Source: Doris montereyensis
Taxonomy: Eukaryota; Mollusca; Gastropoda; Nudibranchia; Dorididae
Reading direction: 5' to 3'
Assembly: GCA_037039925.1 (NCBI GenBank)
Contig: JAXRKP010001345.1
Coordinates: forward strand, 72,001-136,000
DNA: 64,000 nt
Part shown: positions 1 through 10,779 of the stretch, piece after piece
Layout: every line of letters begins with the position of its first letter
Numbering within the stretch: position 1 is the first letter of the stretch
Notes under the pieces: generated by a model
The model's database searches: none
Told to the model about the DNA's origin: nothing
The model's input: the letters and a program-made list of their open reading frames with translations, nothing else
Made by a program: the position numbers and the translations under genes

Positions 1-1452
1 GAGTGTGAGAGGGGTTAGTGTGACATGGGTGACTGTGACATGGGTGAGTGGGAGAGTGGTGAGTGTGAGAGTGGTGAGTGTGAGAGGGTTGGTGTGGAGG
101 GGGTGAGTGTGAAAGGGGTAAGTGTGAGAGTGGTGAGTGTGACATGGGTGAGTGTGAGAGGGGTGAGTGTGACATGGGTGAGTGTGATAGGGGTGAGTGT
201 GAGAGGGGTGAGTGTGAAAGGGGTAAGTGTGAGAGGGGTGAGTGTGATATGGATGAGTGTGACATGGGTGAGTGTGAGAGGGGTGAGTGTGACATGGGTG
301 AGTGTGACATGAGTGAGTGTGACATGGGTGAGTGTGACATGGGTGAGTGTGACATGGAGGGGTGAGGGTGAGAGGGGTGAGTGTGACATGGGTGAGTGTG
401 ACATGGGTGAGTGTGAGAGGGGTGAGTGTGACATGGGTGAGTGGGACATGGGTGAGTGTGATGGAGGAGTGTGACATGGGTAAGTGTGAGAGGGGTGAGT
501 GTGACATGGGTGAGTGTGACATGGGTGAGTGTGAGAGGGGGTGAGTGTGACATGGGTGAGTGTGACATGGGACATGGGGAGTGTGAGAGGGGTGAGTGTG
601 ATATGGGTGAGTGTGACATGGGTGAGTGTGACATGGGGGAGTGGACATGGGTGAGTGTGAGAGTGGTGAGTGTGAGAGGGTGAGTGTGACATGGGTGAGT
701 GTGACATGGGTGAGTGTGAGAGTGGTGAGTGTGAGAATGGTGAGTGTGAGAGGGGTTGGTGTGAGAGGGTGAGTGTGAAAGGGGTAAGTGTGAGAGTGGT
801 AAGTGTGAGAGTGTGAGTGTGAGACAGGTGAGTGTGAGAGGGGTAAGTGTGAGAAGGGCGAGTGTGAAAGGGGTAAGTGTGAGAGTGGTAAGTGTGAGAG
901 GTGTGAGTGTGAGACAGGTGAGTGTGAGAGGGGTAAGTGTGAGAGGGGTGAGTGTGACATGGGTGAGTGTGACATGGGTGAGTGTGAGAGGGGTGAGTGT
1001 GACATGGGTGAGTGTGACAGTGGTGAGTGTGAGAGGGTGAGTGTGACATGGGTGAGTGTGAGAGGGTGAGTGTGAGAGTGGTGAGTGTGAGAGGGTGAGT
1101 GTGAGAGTGGTGAGTGTGACATGGGTTAGTGTGAGAGGGGTGAGTGTGAGAGTGGTGTGACATGGGTTAGTGTGAGAGTGGTGAAGAGTGGTGAGTGTGA
1201 GAGTGGTGAGTGTGAGAGGGGTGAGTGTGAGAGGGGTGAGTGTGACATGGGTGAGGGTGAGAGGGGTGAGTGTGGCATGGGTGAGTGTGAGAGGGGTGGT
1301 GTGACATGGGGGAGTGGTGAGAGAGGGTGAGTGTGACATGAGTGAGTGTGAGAGTGGTGAGTGTGAGAAAGGTTGGTGTGAGAGGGTGAGTGTGAGAGGG
1401 GTTGGTGTGAGAGTGGTGAGTGTGAGAGGGGTTGGTGTGAGAGGGGGTGGTA
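1..1452. repeat. 15-bp minisatellite
   Basis: About 95 copies of a G-rich unit of type GTGAGTGTGACATGG, alternating irregularly with a GTGAGTGTGAGAGGG variant. It starts before the window. It lies in the intron downstream of exon I of the polyhomeotic-like gene. The period is a multiple of three, so several frames stay open on both strands; these are not genes. Confidence 0.95.
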
Positions 1453-1458
1453 CAATAG

Positions 1459-1775
1459 GAAATAACAAAATCACTATGACAGGAATCAACAAAACAACTA
1501 TAACAGGAATCAATAAAAGAACTATGACAGGAATCAACAAAAAACAACTATGACAGGAATCAACAAAACAACTATGACAGGAATCAACAAAATAACTATG
1601 ACAGGAATTAACAAAACAACTATGACAGGAATTAACAAAACAACTATGACAAGAATCAACAAAACAACTATGACAGGAATCAACAAAATAACTATGACAG
1701 GAATTAACAAAACAACTATGACAGGAATTAACAAAACAACTATGACAGGAATTAACAAAACAACTATGACCGTAA
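1459..1775. repeat. 24-bp minisatellite
   Basis: About 13 copies of a 24-bp unit with core ACTATGACAGGAATCAACAA. Copies are nearly identical, differing at a few positions such as CAAC/TAAC. It directly abuts the 15-bp array and sits about 170 bp beyond the donor of exon I in the same intron. Open frames here are a by-product of the period. Confidence 0.95.
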
Positions 1776-1947
1776 TCTGCCATGATCTTACTTGACCAAG
1801 TCGCAAATGAGTATTAGTGTAAGGTGGGAAGTAACACTTGCAACATACAGATGTCCTACAGTGTATCATGTCCTGCAATGGAAACCAGGATAAAATCCAG
1901 CTCTATGGACCTTGAAGGAACTTTATTATAAGAGTGCCTTGACTTAC

Positions 1948-2074
1948 CGTCAACCTGACTGAAGAGAGTAGGCGGTTCTTCATCATAACTCGTGCCTTCT
2001 TCCTCCGACTCCTTTCCTACGCACTGATTTGCCTTTGGAGGAATAAACTCTTGTAACAATGCTGACTGTTGCAC
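1948..2074 (-). CDS. PHC: Polyhomeotic-like exon I (end of HD1)
   Basis: A 127-bp internal exon bounded on the minus strand by an acceptor (TTTCAACAG) and a strong donor (GACG|gtaagtc). It is read in phase 0 from exon H: H ends EGLEPFP and I begins VQQSALLQEF. This restores the polyhomeotic HD1 pattern EPFPV followed by a short polar stretch; human PHC1 has EPFPV then GCSQLLKES here. The rest is acidic (KESEEEGTSYDEEPP) and ends VDG. It leaves in phase 1, so further exons, expected to code for the FCS zinc finger and SAM domain, lie beyond the left edge. No frameshift is seen. The acceptor sits at the very end of the 30-bp array. Confidence 0.82.
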
Positions 2075-2077
2075 CTG

Positions 2078-4212
2078 TTGAAATTAGCCATAAACAAAAA
2101 CAAACACATAAAGTTAGCCATAAGCAAAAACACATACATGAATTTTGCCATAAACAAAAACAAATGAAATTAGCCACAAACAAAATCAAACACATGAAAT
2201 AATCCATAAACAAAATCACACACATGAAATTAGCCATAAACGAAAACACACACATGAAATTAGCCATAAACAAAAATACACACATGAAATTAGCCATAAA
2301 CAAAAACACACACATGAAATTAGCCATAAACAAAATCACACACATGAAATTAGCCATAAACAAAATGAAACACATGAAATAATCCATAAACAAAACACAC
2401 ACATGAAATTAGCCATAAACAAAAACACACACATGAAATTAGCCATAAACAAAAACACACACATGAAATTAGCCATAAACAAAAACACACACATGAAATT
2501 AGCCATAAACAAAAACGCACACATGAAATTAGCCACAAACAAAAACACACACATGAAATTAGCCATAAACAAAAACACACACATGAAATTAGCCATAAAC
2601 AAAAACACACACATGAAATTAGCCATAAAACAAAAACACACATGAAATTAACCACAAACAAAAACAAACACATGAAATTAACCACAAACAAAAACACACA
2701 CATGAAATTAGCCAGAAACAAAAACACACACATGAAATTAACCACAAACAAAATCAACCACATGAAATTTACCATAAACAAGATCTTATAAGTGAAATTA
2801 GGCACAAACAAAATCAACCCCATGAAATTAACCACAAACAAAAAGAAACACATAAAATTAACCACAAACAAAAAGAAACACATGAAATTAACCACAAACA
2901 AAATCAACCACATGAAATTAACCATAAACAAAAAGAAACACAAGAAATTAGCCACAAACAAAAACACACTATTGAAATTAACCACAAACAAATGAAATTA
3001 ACAACAAACAAAAACAGACATGAAATTAACCACAAACAAAAAGACACACACATGAAATTAACCATAAACAAAAAGAAAGACATGAAATTAACCACAAACA
3101 AAAAGAAACACATGAAATTAACCACAAACAAAATCAACTACATGAAATTAACCACAAACAAAAAGAAACACATGAAATTAACCACAAACAAAATCAACTA
3201 CATGAAATTAACCACAAACAAAAACACAGACATGAAATTAACCACAAACAAAAACACACACATGAAATTAACCATAAGCAAAAAGAAACACATGAAATTA
3301 ACCACAAACAAAAAGAAACACATGAAATTACCCACAAACAAAATCAACTACATGAAATTAACCACAAACAAAAACACACACATGAAATTAACCACAAACA
3401 AAATCAACTACATGAAATTACCCACACAAAAAAACACACACATGAAATTAGCTAAGAACAAAAAGGAACACATGAAATTAACCACAAACAAAAAGAAACA
3501 CATGAAGTTAACCACAAACAAAAAGAAAAACATGAAATTTACCACAAACAAAAACACACACATTAAATTAACGACAAACAAAAAGAAACACATGAAATTA
3601 GCCACAAACAAAAACACACACATGAAATTAACTACAAACAAAAAGAAACACATGAAATTAACCACAAACAAAAAGAAACACATGAAATTAACCACAAACA
3701 AAATCAACCACATGAAATTAACCATAAACAAAAAGAAACACAAGAAATTAGCCACAAACAAAAACACACACATGAAATTAACCACAAACAAAAACAGACA
3801 TGAAATTAACCACAAACAAAATCAACCATATCAAATTAACCACAAACAAAAAAACACATGAAATTAGCCACAAACAAAATCAACCACATGAAATTAACCA
3901 CAAACAAAACACACACATGAAATTAACCACAAACAAAATCAACCACATGAAATTAACCGCAAACAAAATCAACCACATTAAATTAACCACAAACAAAATC
4001 AACCACATTAAATTAACCACAAACAAAATCAACCACATGAAATTAACCACAAACAAAATCAACTACATGAAATTAAGCACAAACAAAATCAACCACATGA
4101 AATTAACCACAAACAAAATCAACCACATGAAATTAAGCACAAACAAAATCAACCACATGAAATTAGCTATGAACAAAAACAAAATGAAATTAGCCAGAAA
4201 CAAAAATAAACA
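2078..4212. repeat. 30-bp minisatellite abutting the exon I acceptor
   Basis: About 70 copies of a 30-bp unit containing CATGAAATTARCCAYAAACA followed by a variable A-rich half (AAAACACACA, AAAGAAACA or AAATCAAC types). The first third is of the GCCATAAAC type; the rest is mainly ACCACAAAC. On the gene strand each unit contains GGCTAATTT or GGTTAATTT after a T-rich run, and the last unit runs straight into the exon I acceptor. It fills the intron between exons H and I. Long 10-residue periodic open frames are not genes. Confidence 0.95.
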
Positions 4213-4214
4213 CA

Positions 4215-4365
4215 ATAAATTAGATGCTTAACTTAAGTTAAATTTGTTTTTGATCTAGATGCATTTGTTGTCTAAATGGAAATTGTGATAACACAAGTAT
4301 AATTTCCTTTTTTAAAGGATTAATAAAGATGATTGAATTGATTGAATTGAATTGAATTGAAAAGA
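4215..4365 (+). mobile_element. 3' end of a non-LTR retrotransposon with ATTGA-type tail
   Basis: A short unique stretch ends in AATAAAGATGATTGAATTGA and a run of ATTGA/ATTGAATTGA. Such AATAAAG plus short tandem ATTGA tails are typical of CR1/Jockey-like LINE 3' ends in invertebrates. No coding part is left. It lies in the intron just outside the donor of exon H (4384/4383), in opposite orientation to the gene. The family assignment is from the tail alone. Confidence 0.5.
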
Positions 4366-4384
4366 TTCACCAAACGAGGCTTAC

Positions 4385-4915
4385 CGGGAAGGGCTCAAGT
4401 CCTTCCTTGATGACAAAACCTTCAATGAAGTGAGTAAGGATGTGTGGTTTAACAATAGCTCTTTGCTTTTGCTGCACCTGAGGGGGAGGGATGGGGGATG
4501 GCTCCACAGCCGATATCGGTTTCAGCTCCCTGGTGACGGTCGGCTTGGCCTCCTTGATGATGGTCGTTAAACCGGCCGCCTCCATGGCCGCTGTTATGCT
4601 GGCCGCCCCCGTTCCTTCTTTCTTCAGCATGTCCGGAATCGACTGCTTCTCTTCGATGACCATGTCATCCACTATCGTCAATTTGCTCTCTGGAGACTGA
4701 AGAGCTCTGAGATCAGCGGCTGTGGGTGATTTGACGTCTTTAGAGACTTTGTCCCTGGTTCCCTGTGGATGAGCGTCCTTGGACACCGGTGTTGCAGCCA
4801 CCATCGCCACTGAAGGTGTCGTGGCTTGTGTAGACGATGTCCACAAAGTTGATGGCGATGAGAAGGATGATGACACCGGAGCTGCTATTGAGGTCTGGGC
4901 TTTACTGGTTTCAAT
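4385..4915 (-). CDS. PHC: Polyhomeotic-like exon H, contains HD1
   Basis: A 531-bp exon (177 codons, phase 0 at both ends) with acceptor CTTTTTCCAG and donor TTCCCG|gtaagcc. The first half is Ser/Thr/Ala-rich (IETSKAQTSIAAPVSSS). The middle is more ordered (KLTIVDDMVIEEKQSIPDM, then MEAAGLTTIIKEAKPTV). The end carries PPPQVQQKQRAIVKPHILTH followed by FIEGFVIKEGLEPFP. That is the HD1 motif of polyhomeotic proteins; human PHC1 has IVKPQILTHIIEGFVIQEGAEPFPV. HD1 is a short conserved segment upstream of the FCS zinc finger and, from family knowledge, takes part in PRC1 protein contacts. This is the exon that identifies the gene. It is intact, with no stop or shift. GC content is clearly higher than in the surrounding arrays. 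Confidence 0.88.
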
Positions 4916-5046
4916 CTGGAAAAAGGGCGAGGCGGAGAATAACATATTAGTTGATTCATATGCAAAACTACAGCATAATTGTTTTCAAAGGCTAACATTT
5001 AGCCAAACGTGGACGGAAATTTGAACGAGAAGAAGTTGTTTCTAAT

Positions 5047-6165
5047 GTGCTTGTCTTTATGTTAGCCCATGTTCACCAGAATGTGTATGTCTTTATGTTA
5101 ACCCTTGTTCACCAGAATGTGTATGTCTTTATGTTAGCCCATGTTCACCAGAATGTGTATGTCTTTATGTTAACCCATGTTCACCAGGACGTGTATGTCT
5201 TTATGTTAGCCCATGTTCACCAGAATGTGTATGTCTTTATGTTAGCCCATGTTCACCAGAATGTGTATGTCTTTATGTTAGCCCATGTTCACCAGAATAT
5301 GTATGTCTTTATGTTAGCCCATGTTCACCAGAATGTGTATGTCTTTATGTTAACCCATATTCACCAGAATGTGTATGTCTTTATGTTAACCCATGTTCAC
5401 CAGAATATGTATGTCTTTATGTTAGCCGATGTTCACCAGAATGTGTATGTTCACCACGACGTGTATGTCTTTATGTTAGCCCATGTTCACCAGAATGTGT
5501 ATGTCTTTATGTTAGCCCGTATTCACCAGAATATGTATGTCTTTATGTTAGCCCATGTTCACCAGAATGTGTATGTCTTTATGTTAACCCTTGTTCACCA
5601 GAATATGTATGTCTTTATGTTAACCCATGTTCACCAGAATGTGTATGTCTTTATGTTAGCCCATGTTCACCAGGACGTGTATGTCTTTATGTTAGCCCAT
5701 GTTCACCAGAATGTGTATGTCTTTATGTTAACCCATGTTCACCAGGACGTGTATAGCTTTATGTTAACCCATGTTCACCAGAATTTGTATGTCTTTATGT
5801 TAACCCATGTTCACCAGGACGTGATGTCTTTATGTTAGCCCATGTTCACCACAATTTGTATGTCTTTATGTTAACCCATGTTCACCAGGACGTGTATGTC
5901 TTTATGTTAGCCCATGTTCACCAGAATGTGTATGTCTTTATGTTAACCCATGTTCACCAGAATATGTATGTCTTTATGTTAACCCATGTTCACCAGGACG
6001 TGTATGTCTTTATGTTAGCCCATGTTCACCAGAATGTGTATGTCTTTATGTTAACCCATGTTCACCAGGACGTGTATGTCTTTATGTTAGCCCATGTTCA
6101 CCAGAATGTGTATGTCTTTATGTTAGCCCATGTTCACCAGGACGTGTATGTCTTTATGTTAAGAT
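5047..6165. repeat. 36-bp minisatellite
   Basis: About 31 copies of a 36-bp unit with core CCATGTTCACCAGAATGTGT; the main variants are GCCC/ACCC and GAATGTG/GGACGTG. It reads as a 12-residue periodic open frame on the plus strand (MLAHVHQNVYVF-like), antisense to the gene and inside its intron, so it is not taken as a gene. Positions of the two variants do not alternate strictly. Confidence 0.95.
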
Positions 6166-6877
6166 GAATAGCTGTCTTTCTAAAAATTGGAAATTTCGGA
6201 CTTAACCGGTTTGAGCCCATTAATATGTTAAGGGGATGGGAGGAGGGGGGGTGTCACCTGGACTGCGAGTTTCGGACCAATAGGGTGATTTTCTGTTCTT
6301 TGCATATTCATGGCCAACGATCATTTATCTACAAGTTCATGGCAGAAAAATATCCATATGACGTATAATTGTTTTTTACAAAATATTTTGTAGGTGAGGG
6401 TAGGTAAAAACAATCAAAATTTTGACGTAAATTACCCTAACACTAACTGAAAAGATGGCAGTAAAAATATTATCCAAAATATAAACTTACCGTCGCTCTT
6501 TAGTTATTGAATGGAAAAGACGATCTGCACAGATTTTGAGTGATTTCATTCATAACCCAGAGGAGATAGATTTTGAAAATTGGGTCAAAATCCAAGATGG
6601 CGGCCGTTTCTATAGAAACCAAGGACTTTTCAATGATACAGAACGATTGTATTTTGACAGTTACTAACGTATATACTAAAAGCAAAAACCTCAACTCAAG
6701 AGCAAAAGAAAATCACTTCAGGACTCCCCACCAGGAACCTTGATTAGGAATGTGCTTTACTAAATTTGCAGTCAAAGCCACAACATAACGTGCCAAACAG
6801 GGCCGTAGGGCGGGGAGGGGAGGGTGGGGGTGAGGGGTAGTAGTACGATGCCTGACTACTTTTCTCGATTTAAACAA
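6166..6877. other. Unique intronic DNA, nothing recognised
   Basis: About 700 bp of non-repetitive sequence in the intron between exons G and H. It includes a G-rich patch (around 6236-6252 and 6800-6840) but no splice-bounded coding segment, tandem repeat or clear transposon that I can support. Short open frames here have no family resemblance. Confidence 0.6.
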
Positions 6878-7665
6878 GATTTCTAAATCTATATAGAAAT
6901 CTATATCTAAATCTATATAGAAATCTATATCTAAATCTATATAGAAATCTATATCTAAATCTATATAGAAATCTATATAGAAATCTATATAGAAATCTAT
7001 ATCTAAATCTATATCTAAATCTATATTTAAATCTATATCTAAATCTGTATAGAAATCTATATATATATATCAATATAGAAATCTATAAAGAAATATATAT
7101 AGAAATCTATATAGAAACCTATATCTAAATCTATATATAAATCTATATCAAAATATATATAGAAATCTATCTCTAAATCTATATCTAAATCTAAATAGAA
7201 ATCTATATAGGAATCTGTATTTAAATCTATATAGAAATCTCTATCTAAATCTATATCTAAATCTATATCTAAATCTGTATAGAAATCTATATCTAAATGT
7301 ATATAGAAATCTATATCTAAATTTATATAGAAATCTATATCTAAATCTATATAGAAATATATATCTTAATCTATATCTAAATATATATAGAAATCTATAT
7401 CTAAATATGTATATAAATCTATACAGAAATCTATATCTAAATCTATATATAAATCTATATAGAAATCGATAAAGAAATCTATATAGAAATATATCTAGAA
7501 ACCTATATCTAAATCTATATAGAAATCTATATCTAAATCTATGTAGAAATTTATCTCTATATCTATATCTAAATCTATATAGAAATCTATATCTAAATCT
7601 ATATAGAAATCTAAATAGAAATCTATATAGGAATCTATATCTAAATCTATATCTAAATCTACATC
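6878..7665. repeat. 12-bp AT-rich minisatellite
   Basis: About 65 copies of a 12-bp unit AAATCTATATAG or AAATCTATATCT, the two forms mixed irregularly; many point variants and occasional gaps. It lies in the intron between exons G and H. The 3' flank (7666-7833) is unique and contains no recognised feature. Confidence 0.95.
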
Positions 7666-7833
7666 TAGAGCTGGATCTAGAATCTAAATCTGTTTTTAAA
7701 ATCTACATCGAATTCTAAAGCTAGACAGATGTCGATCAAAATTTAGCAACTAACATCTTATATAATCAACTTCTGCATCCACTCTCACAGAAATATCACA
7801 TAGGACTAGAACAGTGACATCCAGGAATACAAT

Positions 7834-8922
7834 CAACTCTTACCTTCACATTCACTGAGCAGCTCAGCACAAAGATGACGTCAGTGTCACAACTGGTCAA
7901 CTCTTACCTTCACATTCACTGAACAGCTCAGCACAAAGATGACATCAGTGTCACAACTGGTCAACTCTTACCTTCACATTCACTGAGCAGCTCAGCACGA
8001 AGATGACGTCAGTGTCACAACTGGTCAACTCTTACCTTCACATTCACTGAACAGCTCAGCACAAAGATGACGTCAGTGTCACAACTGGTCAACTCTTACC
8101 TTCACAATCACTGAACAGCTCAGCAGTGTCAAAGATGAGCGACATCAGTGTCACAACTGGTCAACTCTTACCTTCACATTCACTGAACAGCTCAGCACAA
8201 AGATGACATCAGTGTCACAACTGGTCAACTCTTACCTCCACATTCACTGAGCAGCTCAGCACAAAGATGACGTCAGTGTTACAACTGGTCAACTCTTACC
8301 TCCACATTCACTGAGCAGTTCAGCACAAAGATGACATCAGTGTCACAACTGGTCAACTCTTACCTCCACATTCACTGAACAGCTCAGCACAAAGATGACA
8401 TCAGTGTCACAACTGGTCAACTCTTACCTCCACATTCACTGAACAGCTCAGCACAAAGATGACGTCAGTGTCACAACTGGTCAACTCTTACCTTCACATT
8501 CACTGAGCAGCTCAGCACAAAGATGACGTCAGTGTCACAACTGGTCAACTCTTACCTTCACATTCACTGAGCAGGTCAGCACAAAGATGACGTCAGTGTC
8601 ACAACTGGTCAACTCTTACCTCCACATTCACTGAGCAGCTCAGCACAAAGATGACGTCAGTGTCACAACTGGTCAACTCTTACCTGCACATTCACTGAGC
8701 AGCTCAGCACAAAGATGATGTCAGTGTCACAACTGGTCAACTCTTACCTGCACATTCACTGAGCAGCTCAGCACAAAGATGATGTCATTGTTACAACTAG
8801 TCAACTCTTACTTTCACATTCACTGAACAGCTCAGCCCAGAGATGATGTCATTGTTACAACTGGTCAACTCTTACCTTCACATTCACTGAACAGCTCAGC
8901 CCAGAGATGACATCATGGTTAT
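7834..8922. repeat. 64-bp tandem array containing copies of the exon G 3' end and splice donor
   Basis: About 17 copies of a 64-bp unit. On the gene (minus) strand each contains TGAGCTGCTCAGTGAATG, then TGAAG|gtaagagttgac. The true end of exon G reads TGAGCTGCTCAGTGGATG, TTGAG|gtaagagttgac. The 23 exonic bases differ at three positions and the first 12 intronic bases are identical. Variation among copies is small (CGTCA/CATCA; CTTCAC/CTCCAC/CTGCAC; one indel-bearing copy near 8110-8150). Each copy keeps a consensus-quality GTAAGA donor. The array starts within about 300 bp of the real donor, separated from it only by a SINE-like insertion. Confidence 0.93.
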
Positions 8923-8924
8923 AT

Positions 8925-9205
8925 TTGATTTGATTTTTTCTTATTTACCCACACCCACAACTAAGGTGATCTGGGGGTATTTTGGTAGGATGTTTTTGCC
9001 TTGACTGTCCTGCAAACAGCCAAAGGGTCTTTAACGTGCACAGAGTGTTGTGATCTGCACTCCCACCTTTTAAACGCCCATCTTCGATAGGACTAGTTAT
9101 CAATCCACCTACTTGGAGCAAGAGGGTAGATTATGGTCAAAGAAACTTGAGAAAATTTATCAACAGTTGGCGGGGCACGAACCCACTACCACTAGTCCCC
9201 CTTGT
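8925..9205 (-). mobile_element. SINE-like element next to the exon G donor
   Basis: On the minus strand the segment begins with a Pol III B-box-like string (GTGGGTTCGTGCCCC) and contains CACGTTAAAGACCCTTTGGC, a type of string I associate with molluscan SINE bodies. It then ends in an A/T-rich tail (AAGAAAAAATCAAATC). The A-box part is not clear, so it may be 5' truncated. It sits about ten bases inside the intron, between exon G's donor and the 64-bp array. The array's first unit is interrupted at this point, so the insertion is younger than the array. Confidence 0.5.
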
Positions 9206-9215
9206 CAACTCTTAC

Positions 9216-9655
9216 CTCAACATCCACTGAGCAGCTCATTGCAGAGTTGGCGTCTTCGAAGGCTGTCTGCTCAAGGACACAGACACTGGCACCTGTGACA
9301 CGTTGCCACACGCCTCAGTGCTCCTTGGCGTGACTTCCACCATGACCACCGTGCTCGTGGCCGTCGTGGGTGTGGACGACGTCAAGGTGGGAACCGACAT
9401 GACCGTGGTCAAGACGGCCGCGGTCGTTGTGGTCACAGACGAGGATTTGGGTGGCAAGAAGGTGGTGGGTGAGACTGCCGCGATGGAGGCCGTGGTGGAG
9501 GGCTTCACTTGAGTCTTTGGCCGCGACTTGCCGGTTTTGGGCATCGCCATGGCTACCGCTTTACCCTGTTGAGGTCCTGACATACAGGGCTGAATTTTGG
9601 CGGCAATTGTCGCCTTGGAAACAGGTAGAATGACTTTGGCCGACACTGCCGTTTG
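9216..9655 (-). CDS. PHC: Polyhomeotic-like exon G, Ser/Thr-rich, one frameshift
   Basis: Acceptor is a T-run then GCTTTGCAG; donor is GTTGAG|gtaagag. It is entered in phase 0 (QTAVSAKVILPVSKATIAAK) and continues as a Ser/Thr/Val-rich, low-order stretch (SPTTFLPPKSSSVTTTTAAV), as expected for the linker between the Gln-rich N-terminus and HD1. This frame hits a TGA at 9236-9238, 20 bases before the donor. Another frame, open from about 9318 onward, ends ...EQTAFEDANSAMSCSVDVE exactly at the donor in phase 0, matching exon H. The exon is 440 bp, one base short of a multiple of three, so a single missing base between 9236 and 9318 would restore it. A weaker donor (CACAG|gtgcc, near 9298) would also keep phase 0 without a shift. 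Confidence 0.7.
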
Positions 9656-9954
9656 CTGCAAAGCAAAAAAAAAAAAATATACAAAATAAAAGGGACTAAT
9701 ACAAAGGAGTGACAGTGGAGTGAAGTCAAAGGTGAAAAACGACAATAAATGAAAACTCCACCAAACAGGATGGAAGAATGCTGTGTTAAGAGTTGACCAG
9801 AACATTGTTCTGTCTTTAGTGGTGAAGTTGTCATTTATCGTTGTTTTTCACCAAATAAAAGGGAAATCAATTTCAAACATCAATGGGATATAGAGAAGGG
9901 TTAGCAGGCCAAGTAGCAGTCAGGGGTAAGATTCTCTTAGGAGATATGAGAAAG

Positions 9955-10170
9955 TTTTTTGAGGAGAATTAAGGAAAATTTTAGGAGAATTTAGTCAAAT
10001 TTGAGGAGAATTAAGTCAAGTTTGAGGAGAATTAAGTCAAGTTTGAGGAGAATTTAGTCAAATTTGAGGAGAATTTAGTCAAATTTGAGGAGAATTTAGT
10101 CAAATTTGAGGAGAATTTAGTCAAATTTGAGGACAATTTAGTCAAATTTGAGGAGAATTTAATAAAATTT
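9955..10170. repeat. 21-bp minisatellite
   Basis: About ten copies of a 21-bp unit with core GAGGAGAATTTAGTCAAATT; the first two or three copies are diverged (TTAAGTCAAGT). It lies in the intron between exons F and G. No relation to the exon G or F borders is visible. Confidence 0.9.
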
Positions 10171-10231
10171 GACATCCGGGGAGCAACAACATCTCACATC
10201 AAAGACTACAAGAGAAAATAATATATATGTG

Positions 10232-10332
10232 AGCTGTGCCAGGTGACTGAGTGGTTAGGCTGCTGGACTTTAAATCATTAGGTCCCAAGTACGATTCTTC
10301 GAGATGTTAGCCTCAACTTTGTGCCCCTTGGG

Positions 10333-10387
<55 letters not shown>
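10232..10387 (+). mobile_element. tRNA-derived SINE head followed by (GA)n
   Basis: The stretch GTGACTGAGTGGTTAGGCTG then CTGGACTTTAAATC resembles the D-arm and anticodon arm of a type II (Ser/Leu-like) tRNA. A degraded B box follows (AAGTACGATTCTTC). The short body (TTTGTGCCCCTTGGGATTGA) passes into about 26 GA dinucleotides (10335-10387). The acceptor stem is not paired and the B box is damaged, so it is not a working tRNA gene. The orientation is opposite to the host gene. Confidence 0.6.
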
Positions 10388-10390
<3 letters not shown>

Positions 10391-10626
10391 TTTTTTTAAG
10401 CAGATTCGAGATGAGAATTTTTTTAAAGGAGATTTGAGGAGACTACGAGGCCTGGGTTACGTTCTGTCCATCATTTAATATCTACATTCATGACTTTCTT
10501 CCTCTATAAAGTAACATTTGCCAAAACTGGCATAAAAAAGAGAAAGGTTGTAACAGAAAGTGTGACAAATTTGTAATCATCTTTAACACTCGAATTGTAA
10601 TTAAACATTCTCTTAAAACCTCTGAC

Positions 10627-10773
10627 CTTTCCAGAGATCTGCTGCTGTTGTTGCTGTTGAGGAGTTTTTATGCCAGCAAATGCAGCTGCAGTTTGCATGT
10701 TGGTCATGGTGATAGGCTGGGGTGGGATTGGGCCAGAGGTGCGTATGAATAAGTTTTGGCCGGCCAGAAATGC
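10627..10773 (-). CDS. PHC: Polyhomeotic-like exon F
   Basis: A 147-bp exon (49 codons, phase 0 at both ends). Acceptor is TTTTCTTACAG; donor is GGAAAG|gtcaga, a weak GTCAGA type. It reads AFLAGQNLFIRTSGPIPPQP, then a Met/Thr-rich stretch and a run of seven Gln before ISGK. It is intact. The acceptor's upstream 19 bases (AAGAACAATGACCTGAAGT) are the same as in the adjacent repeat units, so the 3' splice site is the terminal unit of the array. It is assigned to the gene by strand, phase and composition rather than by a named domain. Confidence 0.7.
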
Positions 10774-10779
10774 CTGTAA

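Noticed and set aside
15..1547. Long open frames on both strands over the 15-bp array (His/Ser/Thr-rich, up to 382 codons)
   Set aside because: The period is divisible by three and several frames are open at once; the array is inside the intron after exon I and has no splice or start context.
2350..4231. Lys/Asn-rich or Phe/Cys-rich frames over the 30-bp array
   Set aside because: Ten-residue periodic translation of an intronic minisatellite, open on both strands.
5047..6167. 263- and 111-codon frames with a MLAHVHQNVYVF-type repeat
   Set aside because: Exact translation of a 36-bp minisatellite, antisense to the gene and inside its intron.
10232..10310. Functional tRNA gene
   Set aside because: D-arm and anticodon-arm similarity only; the B box is degraded, the acceptor stem does not pair, and it runs into a SINE-type tail.
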